A stretch of 64,000 nucleotides of DNA, from NCBI RefSeq assembly GCF_009833095.1, contig NZ_QRCB01000019.1, positions 1 through 64,000 on the forward strand. The letters run 5' to 3'. Source of the stretch: Nitrosomonas sp. JL21. GTDB taxonomy: Bacteria; Pseudomonadota; Gammaproteobacteria; Burkholderiales; Nitrosomonadaceae. A program made the position numbers and the translations under genes. The notes beneath the pieces are model-generated. The model was not told the origin of the DNA. It did no database searches and worked only from the letters and a program-made list of their open reading frames with translations. This document shows, in pieces, positions 39,002 to 47,938 of this stretch (positions are counted from its first letter, which is position 1; each line of letters begins with the position of its first letter).

Positions 39002-39712
39002 ATGACGAACGGAGCACCCATCGTGCAGCATTCCGGCAATAGCGCCGATTTGAGTGCGCAAGCCATCAGCGAATTGAATGAGCGCTATCGGCCGCTCGAT
39101 TTCGAGGAGCGCTTGCGTACGCTGTATTCCGATTTCCAACCTGAAAAAGTCATGGTGACATCGTCATTTGCGGCGACGTCTGCGTATTTTCTGCACATCA
39201 TTTCGCGCATTCGGCCTGAACAGGTGATTCTTTTCATCGATACCGGTTTTCATTTTCCGGAGACCTTACTCTACCGTGACTACCTGATCGGGTTGTTTCA
39301 TCTGAAAGTTCAGGATCTGAAAGCCGACAGTTACCAGCACTGGTACAGCGAGCGCGAAAAACTCTATCAGGTGGATCCGGATTTCTGCTGTACCATCAAC
39401 AAGATAAATCCGCTGGAAGAAATCAAGCCGAATTATCATATCTGGGTGTCGAGCTTGATGAACTGGCAAACGGATCATCGCGCCGGCCTGAATATATTCG
39501 AGGAACGGCGCGGCATCATCAAGTTCAATCCGATGATCGATGTGACTCGAGAGGAACGCGATGCATATATTCTCGAGCATAAGCTACCGTTTCATCCGCT
39601 GGTTGCCGAAGGTTATTCCTCGATTGGATGCACCCATTGCACCGTGAAAGGCGAAGGACGCAGCGGACGCTGGGTTGGTAAGCCCAAGACCGAATGTGGT
39701 TTGCATCTTTAA
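39002..39712 (+). CDS. cysH: Adenylyl-sulfate (APS) reductase, assimilatory CysH type
   Basis: Reduces activated sulfate to sulfite, 236 residues. The PAPS-reductase fold shows TSSFAATSAYFLH (P-loop-like) and FIDTGFHFPETL. The C-terminus has the catalytic ECGLH. Two extra cysteine pairs, CC (in DFCCTIN) and CTHC, indicate the 4Fe-4S enzyme that prefers APS over PAPS. No other sulfate-assimilation gene is adjacent. Confidence 0.92.
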   Translation: MTNGAPIVQHSGNSADLSAQAISELNERYRPLDFEERLRTLYSDFQPEKVMVTSSFAATSAYFLHIISRIRPEQVILFIDTGFHFPETLLYRDYLIGLFHLKVQDLKADSYQHWYSEREKLYQVDPDFCCTINKINPLEEIKPNYHIWVSSLMNWQTDHRAGLNIFEERRGIIKFNPMIDVTREERDAYILEHKLPFHPLVAEGYSSIGCTHCTVKGEGRSGRWVGKPKTECGLHL

Positions 39713-39837
39713 GAGCTGAAATATTACTGCATTCGCTCATTCAGCGTTGAAATCAGGTTCAAATGCTCATCCATTCTTTATAAAATGCATGTGTTGAAGC
39801 TGATTTCGCCTTGCTTGATTTCTTGCTCAATTGTAAG

Positions 39838-40797
39838 TCATCGACGTGTTTTGAATCGATCGGTCGCTCTAATGAGCGCGGCCTGGATTCCGGGTTCCCA
39901 GACCGAATGGCCAGCGTCGTCGATGACGATGTATTCGGCCTGAGGCCAGGCATGATGCAGATCGTCAGCGCTGACGATGGGACAGACGGCATCATAGCGC
40001 CCTTGAACGATGACAGCCGGAATGTGGTGCAGTCTATGCACATTATTCAGCAGGGAATTCTCCGGTAAGAAAATTTGGTGGCTGAAATAATGCGCTTCCA
40101 TCCGGGCCAATCCCAGCGCAACGGTGTCGCTGCCAAAATAGTTGACTGTGGCCGGGTTCGGCAATAGCGTCGAACAGGAACCTTCATAAGTACTCCAAGT
40201 ACGGGCGGCGGGCATATGAATGGCCGGATCCGGATGCATGAGCCGTTGATGATAGGCAGCGAGAATATCCTTCCGCTCCGTGGCCGACAGCGGAGCAACC
40301 AGTTTATTCCAGGCTTCAGGAAAGAAATTGCGTAAACCATATAGGAACCAATCGATTTCTTCGTTGCGGCACAGAAAAATTCCCCGCAGGATGAATCCAA
40401 GGCAGCGCTCAGGGTGCGCTTCGCCGTATGCAAGCGCTAGCGTGCTTCCCCATGATCCGCCGAACACGTACCATTGATCGATGGCCAAATGCTGGCGTAG
40501 CAATTCCAGGTCATTGATCAGGTGCGGTGTGGTATTGTCGCGGATTTCGCCGAGTGGTGTTGAACGGCCCGCGCCTCTTTGATCGTAAATGACAATGCGA
40601 TAATATGTCGGATCGAAAAAACGGCGGTGGGCTGGGGTTGCTCCCGCGCCGGGGCCGCCGTGTAGAAAAACCACAGGAACGCCGGCAGGGTTGCCTGACT
40701 CTTCCCAATACATAGTGTGCAATGAATCGAGCGATAAGGTTTCTTGGCGATGGGGTTCTATATCAGGATAGAGAGTGGCTGGTAAATGAGTGTTCAT
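39838..40797 (-). CDS. pip: Proline iminopeptidase
   Basis: Alpha/beta hydrolase (peptidase family S33), 319 residues, releasing N-terminal proline. HGGPGAGATP forms the oxyanion hole, DQRGAGRSTP follows, the nucleophile is in GGSWGS (about residue 112-117), and the acid and histidine lie in GRYDAVCP and GHSVWEP. No signal peptide, so cytoplasmic. Convergent with cysH. Confidence 0.93.
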   Translation of the reverse strand: MNTHLPATLYPDIEPHRQETLSLDSLHTMYWEESGNPAGVPVVFLHGGPGAGATPAHRRFFDPTYYRIVIYDQRGAGRSTPLGEIRDNTTPHLINDLELLRQHLAIDQWYVFGGSWGSTLALAYGEAHPERCLGFILRGIFLCRNEEIDWFLYGLRNFFPEAWNKLVAPLSATERKDILAAYHQRLMHPDPAIHMPAARTWSTYEGSCSTLLPNPATVNYFGSDTVALGLARMEAHYFSHQIFLPENSLLNNVHRLHHIPAVIVQGRYDAVCPIVSADDLHHAWPQAEYIVIDDAGHSVWEPGIQAALIRATDRFKTRR

Positions 40798-40952
40798 GAT
40801 GTAAGGATTGATGCCGATAAATAAGGGGTTTGTATCTGGAATTAATCGAAAAAGATGACAAACAGCACAGAGCTCAGGAATTAGATGAATTATAGTTCTG
40901 ATATATTGCCTGGCTGGTTGTACACTGTTTCACAGCGATAAGGAATTGACCC

Positions 40953-41210
40953 ATGCCGAATACTATACTGAGAGAACAAGAGATTTCCATGTTGAGAGAA
41001 GAAGTCGAAATATTGATGAATGAACGTCAAAGCCTGTTGAATGCCACAGGCGCCGCCGCCGTTTTTGTCGCCAAGCTGGACAGCTCATTGCTGCCGGATT
41101 GTGCTTGCCAGGCAGCTCAGGTGTTGTCGAGCTTGCTGAATAGTTTACCTGAAGAAACCCTGCGGGATGCACTCGAGAATGTAAAAGCAGAGTTTTTGGG
41201 TCGTGCCTGA
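40953..41210 (+). CDS. Small helical protein of unknown function
   Basis: An 85-residue protein, almost entirely predicted helix, with a coiled-coil-like N-terminal half (REEVEILMNERQSLL) and a CAC pair in the middle. I do not recognise it. It overlaps the patatin gene by eight bases in another frame, so the two are probably co-translated and may work together. Confidence 0.65.
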   Translation: MPNTILREQEISMLREEVEILMNERQSLLNATGAAAVFVAKLDSSLLPDCACQAAQVLSSLLNSLPEETLRDALENVKAEFLGRA

Positions 41211-42372
41211 ACAGCGAGTGCCTTTACCGAAACCCAAGGTTGGACTGGTTCTGACTGGTGGAGGTGCTCGTGCAGCCTATCAAGTCGGCGTGCTTCGCGC
41301 CATTGCAGAAGTACTGCCCGACAAAACCCGCAATCCTTTCCCCGTCATCTGTGGGACATCGGCAGGTGCCATCAATGCAGCGAGCATTGCCGTTGCAGCC
41401 AATAATTTTGCCCAAGGGATTAAAGAGCTGGAAGCGGTATGGTCGAACTTTCATGTTGATCACATTTATCGATCTGATTTCCTGGGAGTATTCCATAATA
41501 CGCTGCGCTGTTTGTTGTCGTTGGTGTCGAGTGAATTTGGTAAGCACAATCCCATCTCCCTGCTCGATAATTCGCCGTTGGAAGCGCTGTTGAGGGATCG
41601 CTTTCCGTTTCGTTCCATTCAGTACTGTATCCGTTCCGGGGCTTTGCATGCGCTGGGATTGACCGCATGGGGCTATACCTCGGGTCAATCGGTGACTTTT
41701 TATCAGGCTGCCAGAACGGTCCTGCCGTGGAAAAGGGCGCAACGGCTGGGAATTCCAGTCGATATCGGCGCTGAGCATTTGATGGCTTCGTCATCGATAC
41801 CATTTATTTTTCCGGCGGTGCGGCTGAACCGGGAATTTTTCGGCGACGGCTCAATGCGTCAGCTTGCACCGATCAGTCCTGCGCTGCATCTCGGCGCCGA
41901 CAAAGTGCTGATTATCGGTGTGCGCAAACCGGTGACGGATGAGCCTAAGCGGGTGCATGCATCGACTTATCCACCTTTTGCGCAGATCGCCGGGCACGCG
42001 CTGAACAGTATTTTTGTAGATAGCCTCGATGTCGATCTTGAACGTTTGCTGCGGATCAACGAGACCTTGAAGCTTATTCCCCACGATACGTTGAAAGAAA
42101 AAAATATCCCCTTGCGTCCGGTTGAAGCGATGATGATCGCACCGAGTGAAGGCATCAATGAAATTGCACAGAAATATGCCTACACGCTGCCGTGGATCAT
42201 GCGAAATCTCTACCGCGCAATCGGCGCCATGGGGCCTAATGGCTCGACTTTATTGAGTTATGTGTTATTCGAAGCACCGTTCTGCCGGGATTTAATTGAA
42301 TTGGGCTATAACGATACGTTGCAACAAAAAGAAGAGCTTTTGAAGTTCATCGGGGTTCAAGGCGATGCATAG
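41203..42372 (+). CDS. Patatin-like phospholipase
   Basis: A 389-residue serine lipid hydrolase. LVLTGGGARAAYQVGVLRA gives the oxyanion loop (about 15-33), the catalytic serine is in GTSAG (about 50-54), and the dyad aspartate in FGDGSM (about 210). The start is GTG at 41203, inside the end of the small upstream gene. No signal peptide; acts on phospholipids or acyl esters, exact substrate unknown. Confidence 0.9.
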   Translation: MPEQRVPLPKPKVGLVLTGGGARAAYQVGVLRAIAEVLPDKTRNPFPVICGTSAGAINAASIAVAANNFAQGIKELEAVWSNFHVDHIYRSDFLGVFHNTLRCLLSLVSSEFGKHNPISLLDNSPLEALLRDRFPFRSIQYCIRSGALHALGLTAWGYTSGQSVTFYQAARTVLPWKRAQRLGIPVDIGAEHLMASSSIPFIFPAVRLNREFFGDGSMRQLAPISPALHLGADKVLIIGVRKPVTDEPKRVHASTYPPFAQIAGHALNSIFVDSLDVDLERLLRINETLKLIPHDTLKEKNIPLRPVEAMMIAPSEGINEIAQKYAYTLPWIMRNLYRAIGAMGPNGSTLLSYVLFEAPFCRDLIELGYNDTLQQKEELLKFIGVQGDA

Positions 42373-42424
42373 AAACAGTTTGAATGTCAGGGTGTTGATG
42401 TGAAATTTTGCTGGGGAAAAATAA

Positions 42425-43150
42425 ATGGCTTTTGATGATCCGCAATTCTGGATTGCAGTACTACAAATCATCGCGATTGATATCGTATTGGGCGGCGACA
42501 ATGCCGTGGTGATCGCATTGGCGTGTCGGCGGTTGCCCGAGCAACAACGGAAGCTGGGCATATTTTGGGGAGTGTTCGGTGCGATCATGCTGCGGGTCGT
42601 GTTGATCTTTTTTGCTTTGAGCTTGCTGGCGATTCCCTACCTCAAAATTGCCGGTGCGGCATTGCTGATCTGGATCGGTATCAAACTGCTGCAGCCCGAG
42701 TCATCGGAAGGCGGACATGAAATCGATGCGAGCACGACCTTGCTCGGCGCCATCAAGACCATCATTGTGGCCGATGCCGTGATGAGCCTGGATAACGTCA
42801 TTGCGATTGCAGGCGCTGCGAAGGATGACCTCGCGCTGGTGATTTTCGGCCTTGTGATCAGCGTGCCGATCATCGTATGGGGCAGTCAGCTGGTAATGAA
42901 AATCATGGATCGTTTCCCCGTCACGATTGCCATTGGCGCTGGATTGCTGGGATGGATTGCCGGCGACATGGTAATCACCGATGTGGTCACCAAAGCCTGG
43001 GTCGATTCTCAAGCGCAATATTTGCATTGGATTGCGCCGGCCGTTGCTGCGTTGGTGGTGGTTTCTGCCGGCAAGGCGCTGGCAGCTCGCCAGAAAGTCA
43101 TCCCCAAACCGTTGGTCGATCTGGTTGACGATACTACGCCGAAGCAATAA
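42425..43150 (+). CDS. TerC family integral membrane protein
   Basis: A 241-residue inner-membrane protein of the TerC/YjbE type, several members of which export manganese. The paired acidic helices are visible as IVLGGDNAVVIALA (near 22-35) and MSLDNVIAIAG (near 120-130), with about seven helices in all. Only 52 bases separate it from the patatin gene, leaving no room for a manganese riboswitch. Confidence 0.9.
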   Translation: MAFDDPQFWIAVLQIIAIDIVLGGDNAVVIALACRRLPEQQRKLGIFWGVFGAIMLRVVLIFFALSLLAIPYLKIAGAALLIWIGIKLLQPESSEGGHEIDASTTLLGAIKTIIVADAVMSLDNVIAIAGAAKDDLALVIFGLVISVPIIVWGSQLVMKIMDRFPVTIAIGAGLLGWIAGDMVITDVVTKAWVDSQAQYLHWIAPAVAALVVVSAGKALAARQKVIPKPLVDLVDDTTPKQ

Positions 43151-43190
43151 GGGTCATTTTCATCTACAACGTTACAGTGAGAAATTGTTC

Positions 43191-43616
43191 ATGCTAAAAG
43201 TTCTTTTACCGGTGGATGGTTCGGAGAATTCTAAAAAAGCAGTAGCCACTTTTGCCGCCATGCTCGATTGGTATAAGGAAAAACCCGAGCTTCATTTGTT
43301 GAGTGTTCAGTATCCTCTGGATGGGAATGTGTCATCGTTCATCAACCAGGCTGATATTAAACAGTATCATCAGGACGAAGGCTTGAAATGCCTGCAAAAC
43401 ACCCGTGATTTCCTCGATCAGAGCGGCATTCCTTACCAGTATCATATTACCGTTGGTGATCCGGCTGAGATGATCGTGCGCTTCGCTGCCGAAAAGCATT
43501 ACGATCAGATCGTGATGGGCCCCCGCGGCAAGGGGGGCATCCAGGGTTTGCTGCTGGGATCGGTGACGAACAAGGTGATGCAGTTATCAAGCATTCCGGT
43601 GTTATTGATCAAATGA
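43191..43616 (+). CDS. Universal stress protein, UspA family
   Basis: A 141-residue Usp with the ATP-binding pattern G-x2-G-x9-G-S (MGPRGKGGIQGLLLGSV, near residue 107-123) and the N-terminal LLPVDGSENSKKAV. The ATG at 43191 is the family start, although the same frame is open far upstream across the terC-like gene. Role in stress survival is by family only. Confidence 0.92.
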   Translation: MLKVLLPVDGSENSKKAVATFAAMLDWYKEKPELHLLSVQYPLDGNVSSFINQADIKQYHQDEGLKCLQNTRDFLDQSGIPYQYHITVGDPAEMIVRFAAEKHYDQIVMGPRGKGGIQGLLLGSVTNKVMQLSSIPVLLIK

Positions 43617-43634
43617 ACGGAGAGGTAATCCCCA

Positions 43635-44399
43635 TTGAAACTCAGGATTCTGGGATGTAGCGGAGGAATAGGAAGTGACGCTCAGACCACAGCCATGCTG
43701 CTGGATGAGGATGTTCTGATTGATGCTGGAACCGGCGTCGGCAACCTGAACCTGGATGAGTTGATCAAGATTGATCATGTTTTTGTCACGCATGCGCATC
43801 TGGATCATGTCGCGTGCATTCCCTTCCTGATCGACACCGTCGGTTCGCTGCGCACCCGGCCGATCACTGTGCATGCCATTCAGGCGACCTTGACGACATT
43901 GCAGAGCCATTTATTCAACTGGCAGCTCTGGCCTGATTTCGCCAGAATCCCGACGCCATCTTCACCTTACCTGCAGTATCAGCCGTTAGCACTAGGCGAT
44001 GTCATCGATCTGGAGGGTCGTAAGATCATTCCCTTACCTGCCAACCATGTCGTGCCCGCAGTGGGTTATCAGTTGGATTCCGGTCGGGCCAGTCTGATAT
44101 TCACCGGCGATACCACCAGCAATCCAGCGCTATGGTCCATCGCCAATCAGATCGAGAATCTGAAGTACCTGATCATCGAATCCGCCTTTTGCAATCAGAA
44201 GCGTGATATTGCGGTCAGATCCAAGCATCTCTGTCCGAGCCTGCTTGCCGAAGAATTGGAAAAATTTGAACGCGATGCGGAGATATTCATTTCCCATTTG
44301 AAACCGGGCGAAGCTGATGTAACGATGGCTGAAATTCAGCATTGCATCGCGAAATTCAATCCGCGCCGGCTTGAAAATAATCAATTATTTGAGTTTTAG
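43635..44399 (+). CDS. Class II cyclic nucleotide phosphodiesterase-like metallo-hydrolase
   Basis: A 254-residue metallo-beta-lactamase-fold protein of the PDEase II type (cpdP/PDE1-like). Metal ligands are in THAHLDH (about 51-57), in the LPANHVVPAVGY region and in FTGDTT. A TTG start at 43635 with GAGAGG ahead gives the natural MKLRILGCSGGIG start. The gene just downstream has a GAF domain; a link through cyclic nucleotides is possible but only inference. Confidence 0.85.
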   Translation: MKLRILGCSGGIGSDAQTTAMLLDEDVLIDAGTGVGNLNLDELIKIDHVFVTHAHLDHVACIPFLIDTVGSLRTRPITVHAIQATLTTLQSHLFNWQLWPDFARIPTPSSPYLQYQPLALGDVIDLEGRKIIPLPANHVVPAVGYQLDSGRASLIFTGDTTSNPALWSIANQIENLKYLIIESAFCNQKRDIAVRSKHLCPSLLAEELEKFERDAEIFISHLKPGEADVTMAEIQHCIAKFNPRRLENNQLFEF

Positions 44400-44421
44400 T
44401 GCATTCGGGAGAACTGATGTC

Positions 44422-46803
44422 ATGAGTACAGCGCCTATGTCTCTGATCCGAAAAGATGGATCCAGCATTGGGAATGAATTGGATTTTTCCAATAACCTGC
44501 AAGCCGCGCTTGGAAAAATCCAATCTTCCGGCAATATGGATGAGGTCATGCTGGAATTGACCAAGGAACTGCGCGCCGTGTTCAATGCCGACCGGCTCAT
44601 CATTTATACGCTCAGCGAGGATCGATCGGTATTGATAACCCGCGTCAGAGCCGGACTCAATGCTGTTCAGGATCTCAAATTGCCGATGCTTGAAAGCACC
44701 GTTACCGGTCATGTCAGTGCCAAGAAAAAGCTCGTCAATATTGAGGATGTCTACAATAAAAGTGAATTGAAAGCCATCGATGCGCAACTGACGTTTTCGC
44801 ATGAAATCGATAAGCGTACCGGCTACCGTACCAAACAGATGATCGTAGCGCCGATAATGACGGCCGATGCGCAGGAATTGCTCGGTTTGGTGCAGGTAAT
44901 CAATCATAAGAATAACCAACCGTTCGAGACCATCGCAGTGGAAGGCGTGCTGGAACTCTGCCGGACGCTGGCAACGATTCTGAAACAGCCTCAGAAGCTT
45001 GTGCAGGGGCCGCAGTCAAAATATGACGCGCTGGTCGCTGAAGGCGCGATCTCCGCCGCGGAGCTTGAACTGGCGATACGGTCGGCAAAAAAGAAAGGGT
45101 GTGATCTGGAGGAAGTGCTGCTTGATGATTTGCGCATCGATACATCGCTGATCGGCAAGGCTTTGTCGGCATTCTTCGGTTGCCGCTACGAGCCTTTCAA
45201 GAAAGACCGCATCAAGCCCATGGAACTGCTGAAGCATTTGAAAAAGGATTATGTCGAAAGCAATGCCTGGTTGCCGATCGATGAAACCAAGGATGGCATC
45301 GTCGTGCTGACGCTGGATCCGGAAAGAATTCAATCTCAGCGCGTTGCCAGCACGATTTTTCCGAAGCATAAAATCGTCTATGCGGTCACGACGCGGCGCG
45401 AGTTTGACGCCACCATCGAACAGTTCTATGGCAGTGGGCCGGGCGAGATCAGCACGGGTGACATCAATGAGATGCTGTTCAATCTGGAAGGCGGAGATCC
45501 GCTCGAAGATACCGGCAGCGATAAAGAGGATACCTCGGCAGCTTCGGATAACGAGCTGGTCAAATTGGTCAATAAAATCATCATCGATGCCTACAAGATG
45601 GGGGTGTCGGATATTCATATCGAACCCTATTCCGGCAAGGAAAAGACCAAGATCCGTTTCCGCAAGGATGGATCGTTGATGCCGTACATCGAGATTCCGG
45701 CCAGTTACCGCAATCCGTTGGTGACGCGGATCAAGATCATGTGCGATATGGATATTTCTGAAAAGCGCAAACCGCAGGACGGCAAAATCAAATTCCGCAA
45801 ATTCGCGCCGTTGGATATCGAGCTCCGGGTCGCGACCATTCCTTCCGCCGGTGGCGTGGAAGACGTAGTGATGCGGATTTTGGCCGCCGGCGAGCCGATT
45901 CCTCTGGAGAAAATGGGATTTACCGAGCATAACCTGGAGGCGTTGAAAAAAATCATCAGCAAGCCGTATGGATTGTTTTTTGTCTGCGGCCCGACCGGTT
46001 CCGGTAAAACCACTACCCTGCACTCAGTGCTGAAATACCTCAATCGCGACGACACCAAGATCTGGACTGCGGAAGATCCGGTCGAGATCACGCAGAAAGG
46101 ACTGCGGCAGGTTCAGATCAATGTCAAGGCGGGTTTGACCTTCCCGGCGATCATGCGATCCTTCCTGCGCGCCGATCCGGACATCATCATGGTGGGCGAG
46201 ATGCGCGACAAGGAAACCACCAGCATCGGCATCGAAGCGTCGCTGACCGGTCACTTGGTGCTGGCGACATTACATACCAATAGCGCGCCTGAATCGGTGA
46301 TTCGTCTGCTCGACATGGGCATGGATCCATTCAACTTCTCCGATGCGTTGCTGGGCGTGCTGGCGCAACGGCTGGCCAAGCGCTTGTGCAAATGCAAGGA
46401 AGCTTACCATCCGAGCGAACCGGAAATTCGCATGCTGCTAACGGAGTATTGCGAAGAACTCACCAACATTGATCATTTCAAGGTCGATCCGGAAGCGGCC
46501 ACTCAAGAAATTCTTGCTCACTGGATCAAGCAATACGGCAACGAAGCCAGTCAGCTTACGTTATATAAACCGGTCGGATGCGAGCATTGCAATGGCAGCG
46601 GCTTTGCCGGACGGGTAGGCTTGCATGAACTGATGACCGCCACCGACGCCTTGAAAAAGAACATCCAGGAACGCGCGCGCGTCGCCGACATGCTGGTCAC
46701 GGCATTGAGCGAAGGCATGCGGACATTGAAGCAGGATGGCATCGAAAAAGTGCTGCAAGGCATTACCGATATTCATCAGGTCAGGGTCGTGTGCATCAAG
46801 TAA
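44422..46803 (+). CDS. GAF-domain GspE/PilB-type secretion ATPase
   Basis: A 793-residue hexameric motor ATPase of the type II secretion/type IV pilus family. Residues about 25-185 are a GAF domain, then an N-terminal GspE/MshEN domain (about 200-330). The ATPase core has the Walker A GPTGSGKTTT (near 523) and Walker B DPDIIMVGEMRD. Zinc cysteines are CKC and CEHC. The ATG at 44422 with GGGAGA ahead is preferred over an earlier start inside the previous gene. It might power the pilus assembled by pilMNOPQ or sense a ligand through GAF; it is not next to pilC or pilD. Confidence 0.9.
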   Translation: MSTAPMSLIRKDGSSIGNELDFSNNLQAALGKIQSSGNMDEVMLELTKELRAVFNADRLIIYTLSEDRSVLITRVRAGLNAVQDLKLPMLESTVTGHVSAKKKLVNIEDVYNKSELKAIDAQLTFSHEIDKRTGYRTKQMIVAPIMTADAQELLGLVQVINHKNNQPFETIAVEGVLELCRTLATILKQPQKLVQGPQSKYDALVAEGAISAAELELAIRSAKKKGCDLEEVLLDDLRIDTSLIGKALSAFFGCRYEPFKKDRIKPMELLKHLKKDYVESNAWLPIDETKDGIVVLTLDPERIQSQRVASTIFPKHKIVYAVTTRREFDATIEQFYGSGPGEISTGDINEMLFNLEGGDPLEDTGSDKEDTSAASDNELVKLVNKIIIDAYKMGVSDIHIEPYSGKEKTKIRFRKDGSLMPYIEIPASYRNPLVTRIKIMCDMDISEKRKPQDGKIKFRKFAPLDIELRVATIPSAGGVEDVVMRILAAGEPIPLEKMGFTEHNLEALKKIISKPYGLFFVCGPTGSGKTTTLHSVLKYLNRDDTKIWTAEDPVEITQKGLRQVQINVKAGLTFPAIMRSFLRADPDIIMVGEMRDKETTSIGIEASLTGHLVLATLHTNSAPESVIRLLDMGMDPFNFSDALLGVLAQRLAKRLCKCKEAYHPSEPEIRMLLTEYCEELTNIDHFKVDPEAATQEILAHWIKQYGNEASQLTLYKPVGCEHCNGSGFAGRVGLHELMTATDALKKNIQERARVADMLVTALSEGMRTLKQDGIEKVLQGITDIHQVRVVCIK

Positions 46804-46828
46804 ACCTGCGCTGAAAATACTCTTTGAA

Positions 46829-46882
46829 ATCAGGTACAGCATGCTCATTTCACGAGGTGAAAGTGAGCATGCTGTACCTGAT
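46829..46882 (+). terminator. Long near-perfect hairpin after the GspE-type gene
   Basis: ATCAGGTACAGCATGCTCA (46829-46847) pairs exactly with TGAGCATGCTGTACCTGAT (46864-46882). Inside it TTTCAC pairs with GTGAAA around a three-base loop with one bulged G. That gives about 25 base pairs, followed by CTTTTCTT. It starts 25 bases after the stop codon and would act as a terminator or 3' stabiliser. Confidence 0.7.
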
Positions 46883-46959
46883 CTTTTCTTGCTTAGCCGT
46901 CGCTCGACTACCTTTTTCCGAGCTTCCTTAGAGAATTCCTCTGAATTTGGCTTATCGGC

Positions 46960-46965
46960 TATACT
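46960..46965 (+). promoter_or_regulatory. Possible -10 box upstream of the antitoxin gene
   Basis: TATACT lies about 45 bases before the antitoxin ATG. The -35 region is poor, but a short symmetric element (AGAG-AATTC-CTCT) sits around 46932-46944 and could be the site where the antitoxin represses its own promoter. Weak evidence. Confidence 0.25.
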
Positions 46966-47009
46966 GAATGTTTAAGTAATACCTCTTCAACGATAGCTAA
47001 GGAGTCTTC

Positions 47010-47240
47010 ATGTCTGCAGTTTTTAATCAAGTTATTGAAGATATTAAGCAATTATCTGCTGATGAAAGAGCGCTGATTGTGCATTGTTTGATTTCATCTT
47101 TGGAGTCAAAACAAGATGAAGGTGTTGATGACGCGTGGGCAGAGTTGGCCGAGAGAAGATATCTAGAGCTTCAATCCGGAATGGCAAAGGGTCTGTCGTG
47201 GAGCGAAATCAAAAAGTCAGTGAAAAACAGGGATGCATGA
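47010..47240 (+). CDS. Antitoxin, addiction module component type
   Basis: A 76-residue protein of the putative addiction-module (Unstab_antitox) family: DIKQLSADERALIVHCLISSLE followed by a VDDAWAELAERRYLELQSG helix and the GLSWSEIKKSV end. Family members neutralise a ParE/RelE-type toxin encoded just downstream. TAAGGAG precedes the ATG at 47010. Its last codons overlap the toxin start in another frame. Confidence 0.85.
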   Translation: MSAVFNQVIEDIKQLSADERALIVHCLISSLESKQDEGVDDAWAELAERRYLELQSGMAKGLSWSEIKKSVKNRDA

Positions 47241-47531
47241 CATCATTTTTCATCCGGATGTTATCAGCGAAGTAAAATCTCCTATGAATGGTACCAGAAT
47301 CAGGCAGAAGGACTGGGTGATGACTTTCTGCATGAGTTGGAATTGGCTTATCAGACGCTGACTGAATTTCCTGAGACCTGGCCCAAATTTCGAAAAAATT
47401 ATCGCAGGTTCCTGTTAAGAAAATTTCCTTTTTCTGTTTTATACCGTCTCCAGGCAGGCACTATTTTTGTTGTTGCAGTAATGCACAATAGTCGGAAACC
47501 AGGTTATTGGAAAGATCGAGTAATTGATTGA
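47233..47531 (+). pseudogene. RelE/ParE-family toxin gene, frameshifted
   Basis: From the ATG at 47233 the frame reads MHDIIFHPDVISEVK and then loses homology at about 47278. The continuation (SYEWYQNQAEGLGDDF, then the LEFPETWPK-like and RRFLLRKFPFSVLYR segments and VMHNSRKPGYW) is in the -1 frame to 47531. Between AAA at 47275-47277 and TCC at 47280 there are two bases where a codon is expected, so one base seems lost. The joined protein would be about 98 residues, normal for the family. No classic slippery heptamer is seen. Confidence 0.8.
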
Positions 47532-47561
47532 TTATTAAATATTTATTAGTTTATTGTGCAG

Positions 47562-47586
47562 AAAGTGACGAAAATGGTCACTTTTT
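47562..47586 (+). terminator. Rho-independent terminator after the toxin-antitoxin genes
   Basis: AAAGTGAC (47562-47569) and GTCACTTT (47577-47584) form an eight-base stem with a seven-base loop, ending in a run of five T. It lies 31 bases after the toxin stop. Confidence 0.7.
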
Positions 47587-47856
47587 GTCTAATTGCGTCA
47601 AAGAGGTAATTATTCAAGAGGTTGATTATTATAGGTATATTTATGGTGAGTTTTCTCAGAAATACTGAGATACCGTGGAAAAATATATAAAGGCAATTGT
47701 CCATGATTGATAAAAGGACAGTACAGGGTTTGAGCAATTGCTAAATCCAGTGGAAGAGAATCAGAAATGAAGCGCGTTTTAAGTAAGCAAAGATAGATGC
47801 CAGCTTATGGATAAATTTGAGTATCTAAATCCATGAGTATGGCAAAAATACCCAAT
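47587..47856. other. AT-rich region without a recognised gene
   Basis: About 270 bases (407 counting the flanking terminators and pilA tail) between the toxin gene and pilA. I see no gene, RNA or repeat here that I can support. Frames are short and composition is AT-rich. Confidence 0.6.
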
Positions 47857-47884
47857 AAAAAGCCGCCTTTAAAGGCGGCTTTTT
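47857..47884. terminator. Bidirectional terminator downstream of pilA
   Basis: A perfect 28-base inverted repeat, AAAAAGCCGCCTTT joined to AAAGGCGGCTTTTT. The GC-rich stem flanked by A and T runs ends transcription from either side. It lies 54 bases past the pilA stop on the minus strand. Confidence 0.9.
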
Positions 47885-47938
47885 ATTTCTAAGCTTCAAA
47901 GAATAAAATCGTCAGAATTTATCCCTGGTAAATCTAGA

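Noticed and set aside
42373-42424. Manganese riboswitch (yybP-ykoY type) before the TerC-like gene
   Set aside because: The gap is only 52 bases and shows no such structure.
47270-47290. Programmed ribosomal frameshift in the toxin gene
   Set aside because: No X-XXY-YYZ slippery heptamer or clear downstream structure; a lost base is simpler.
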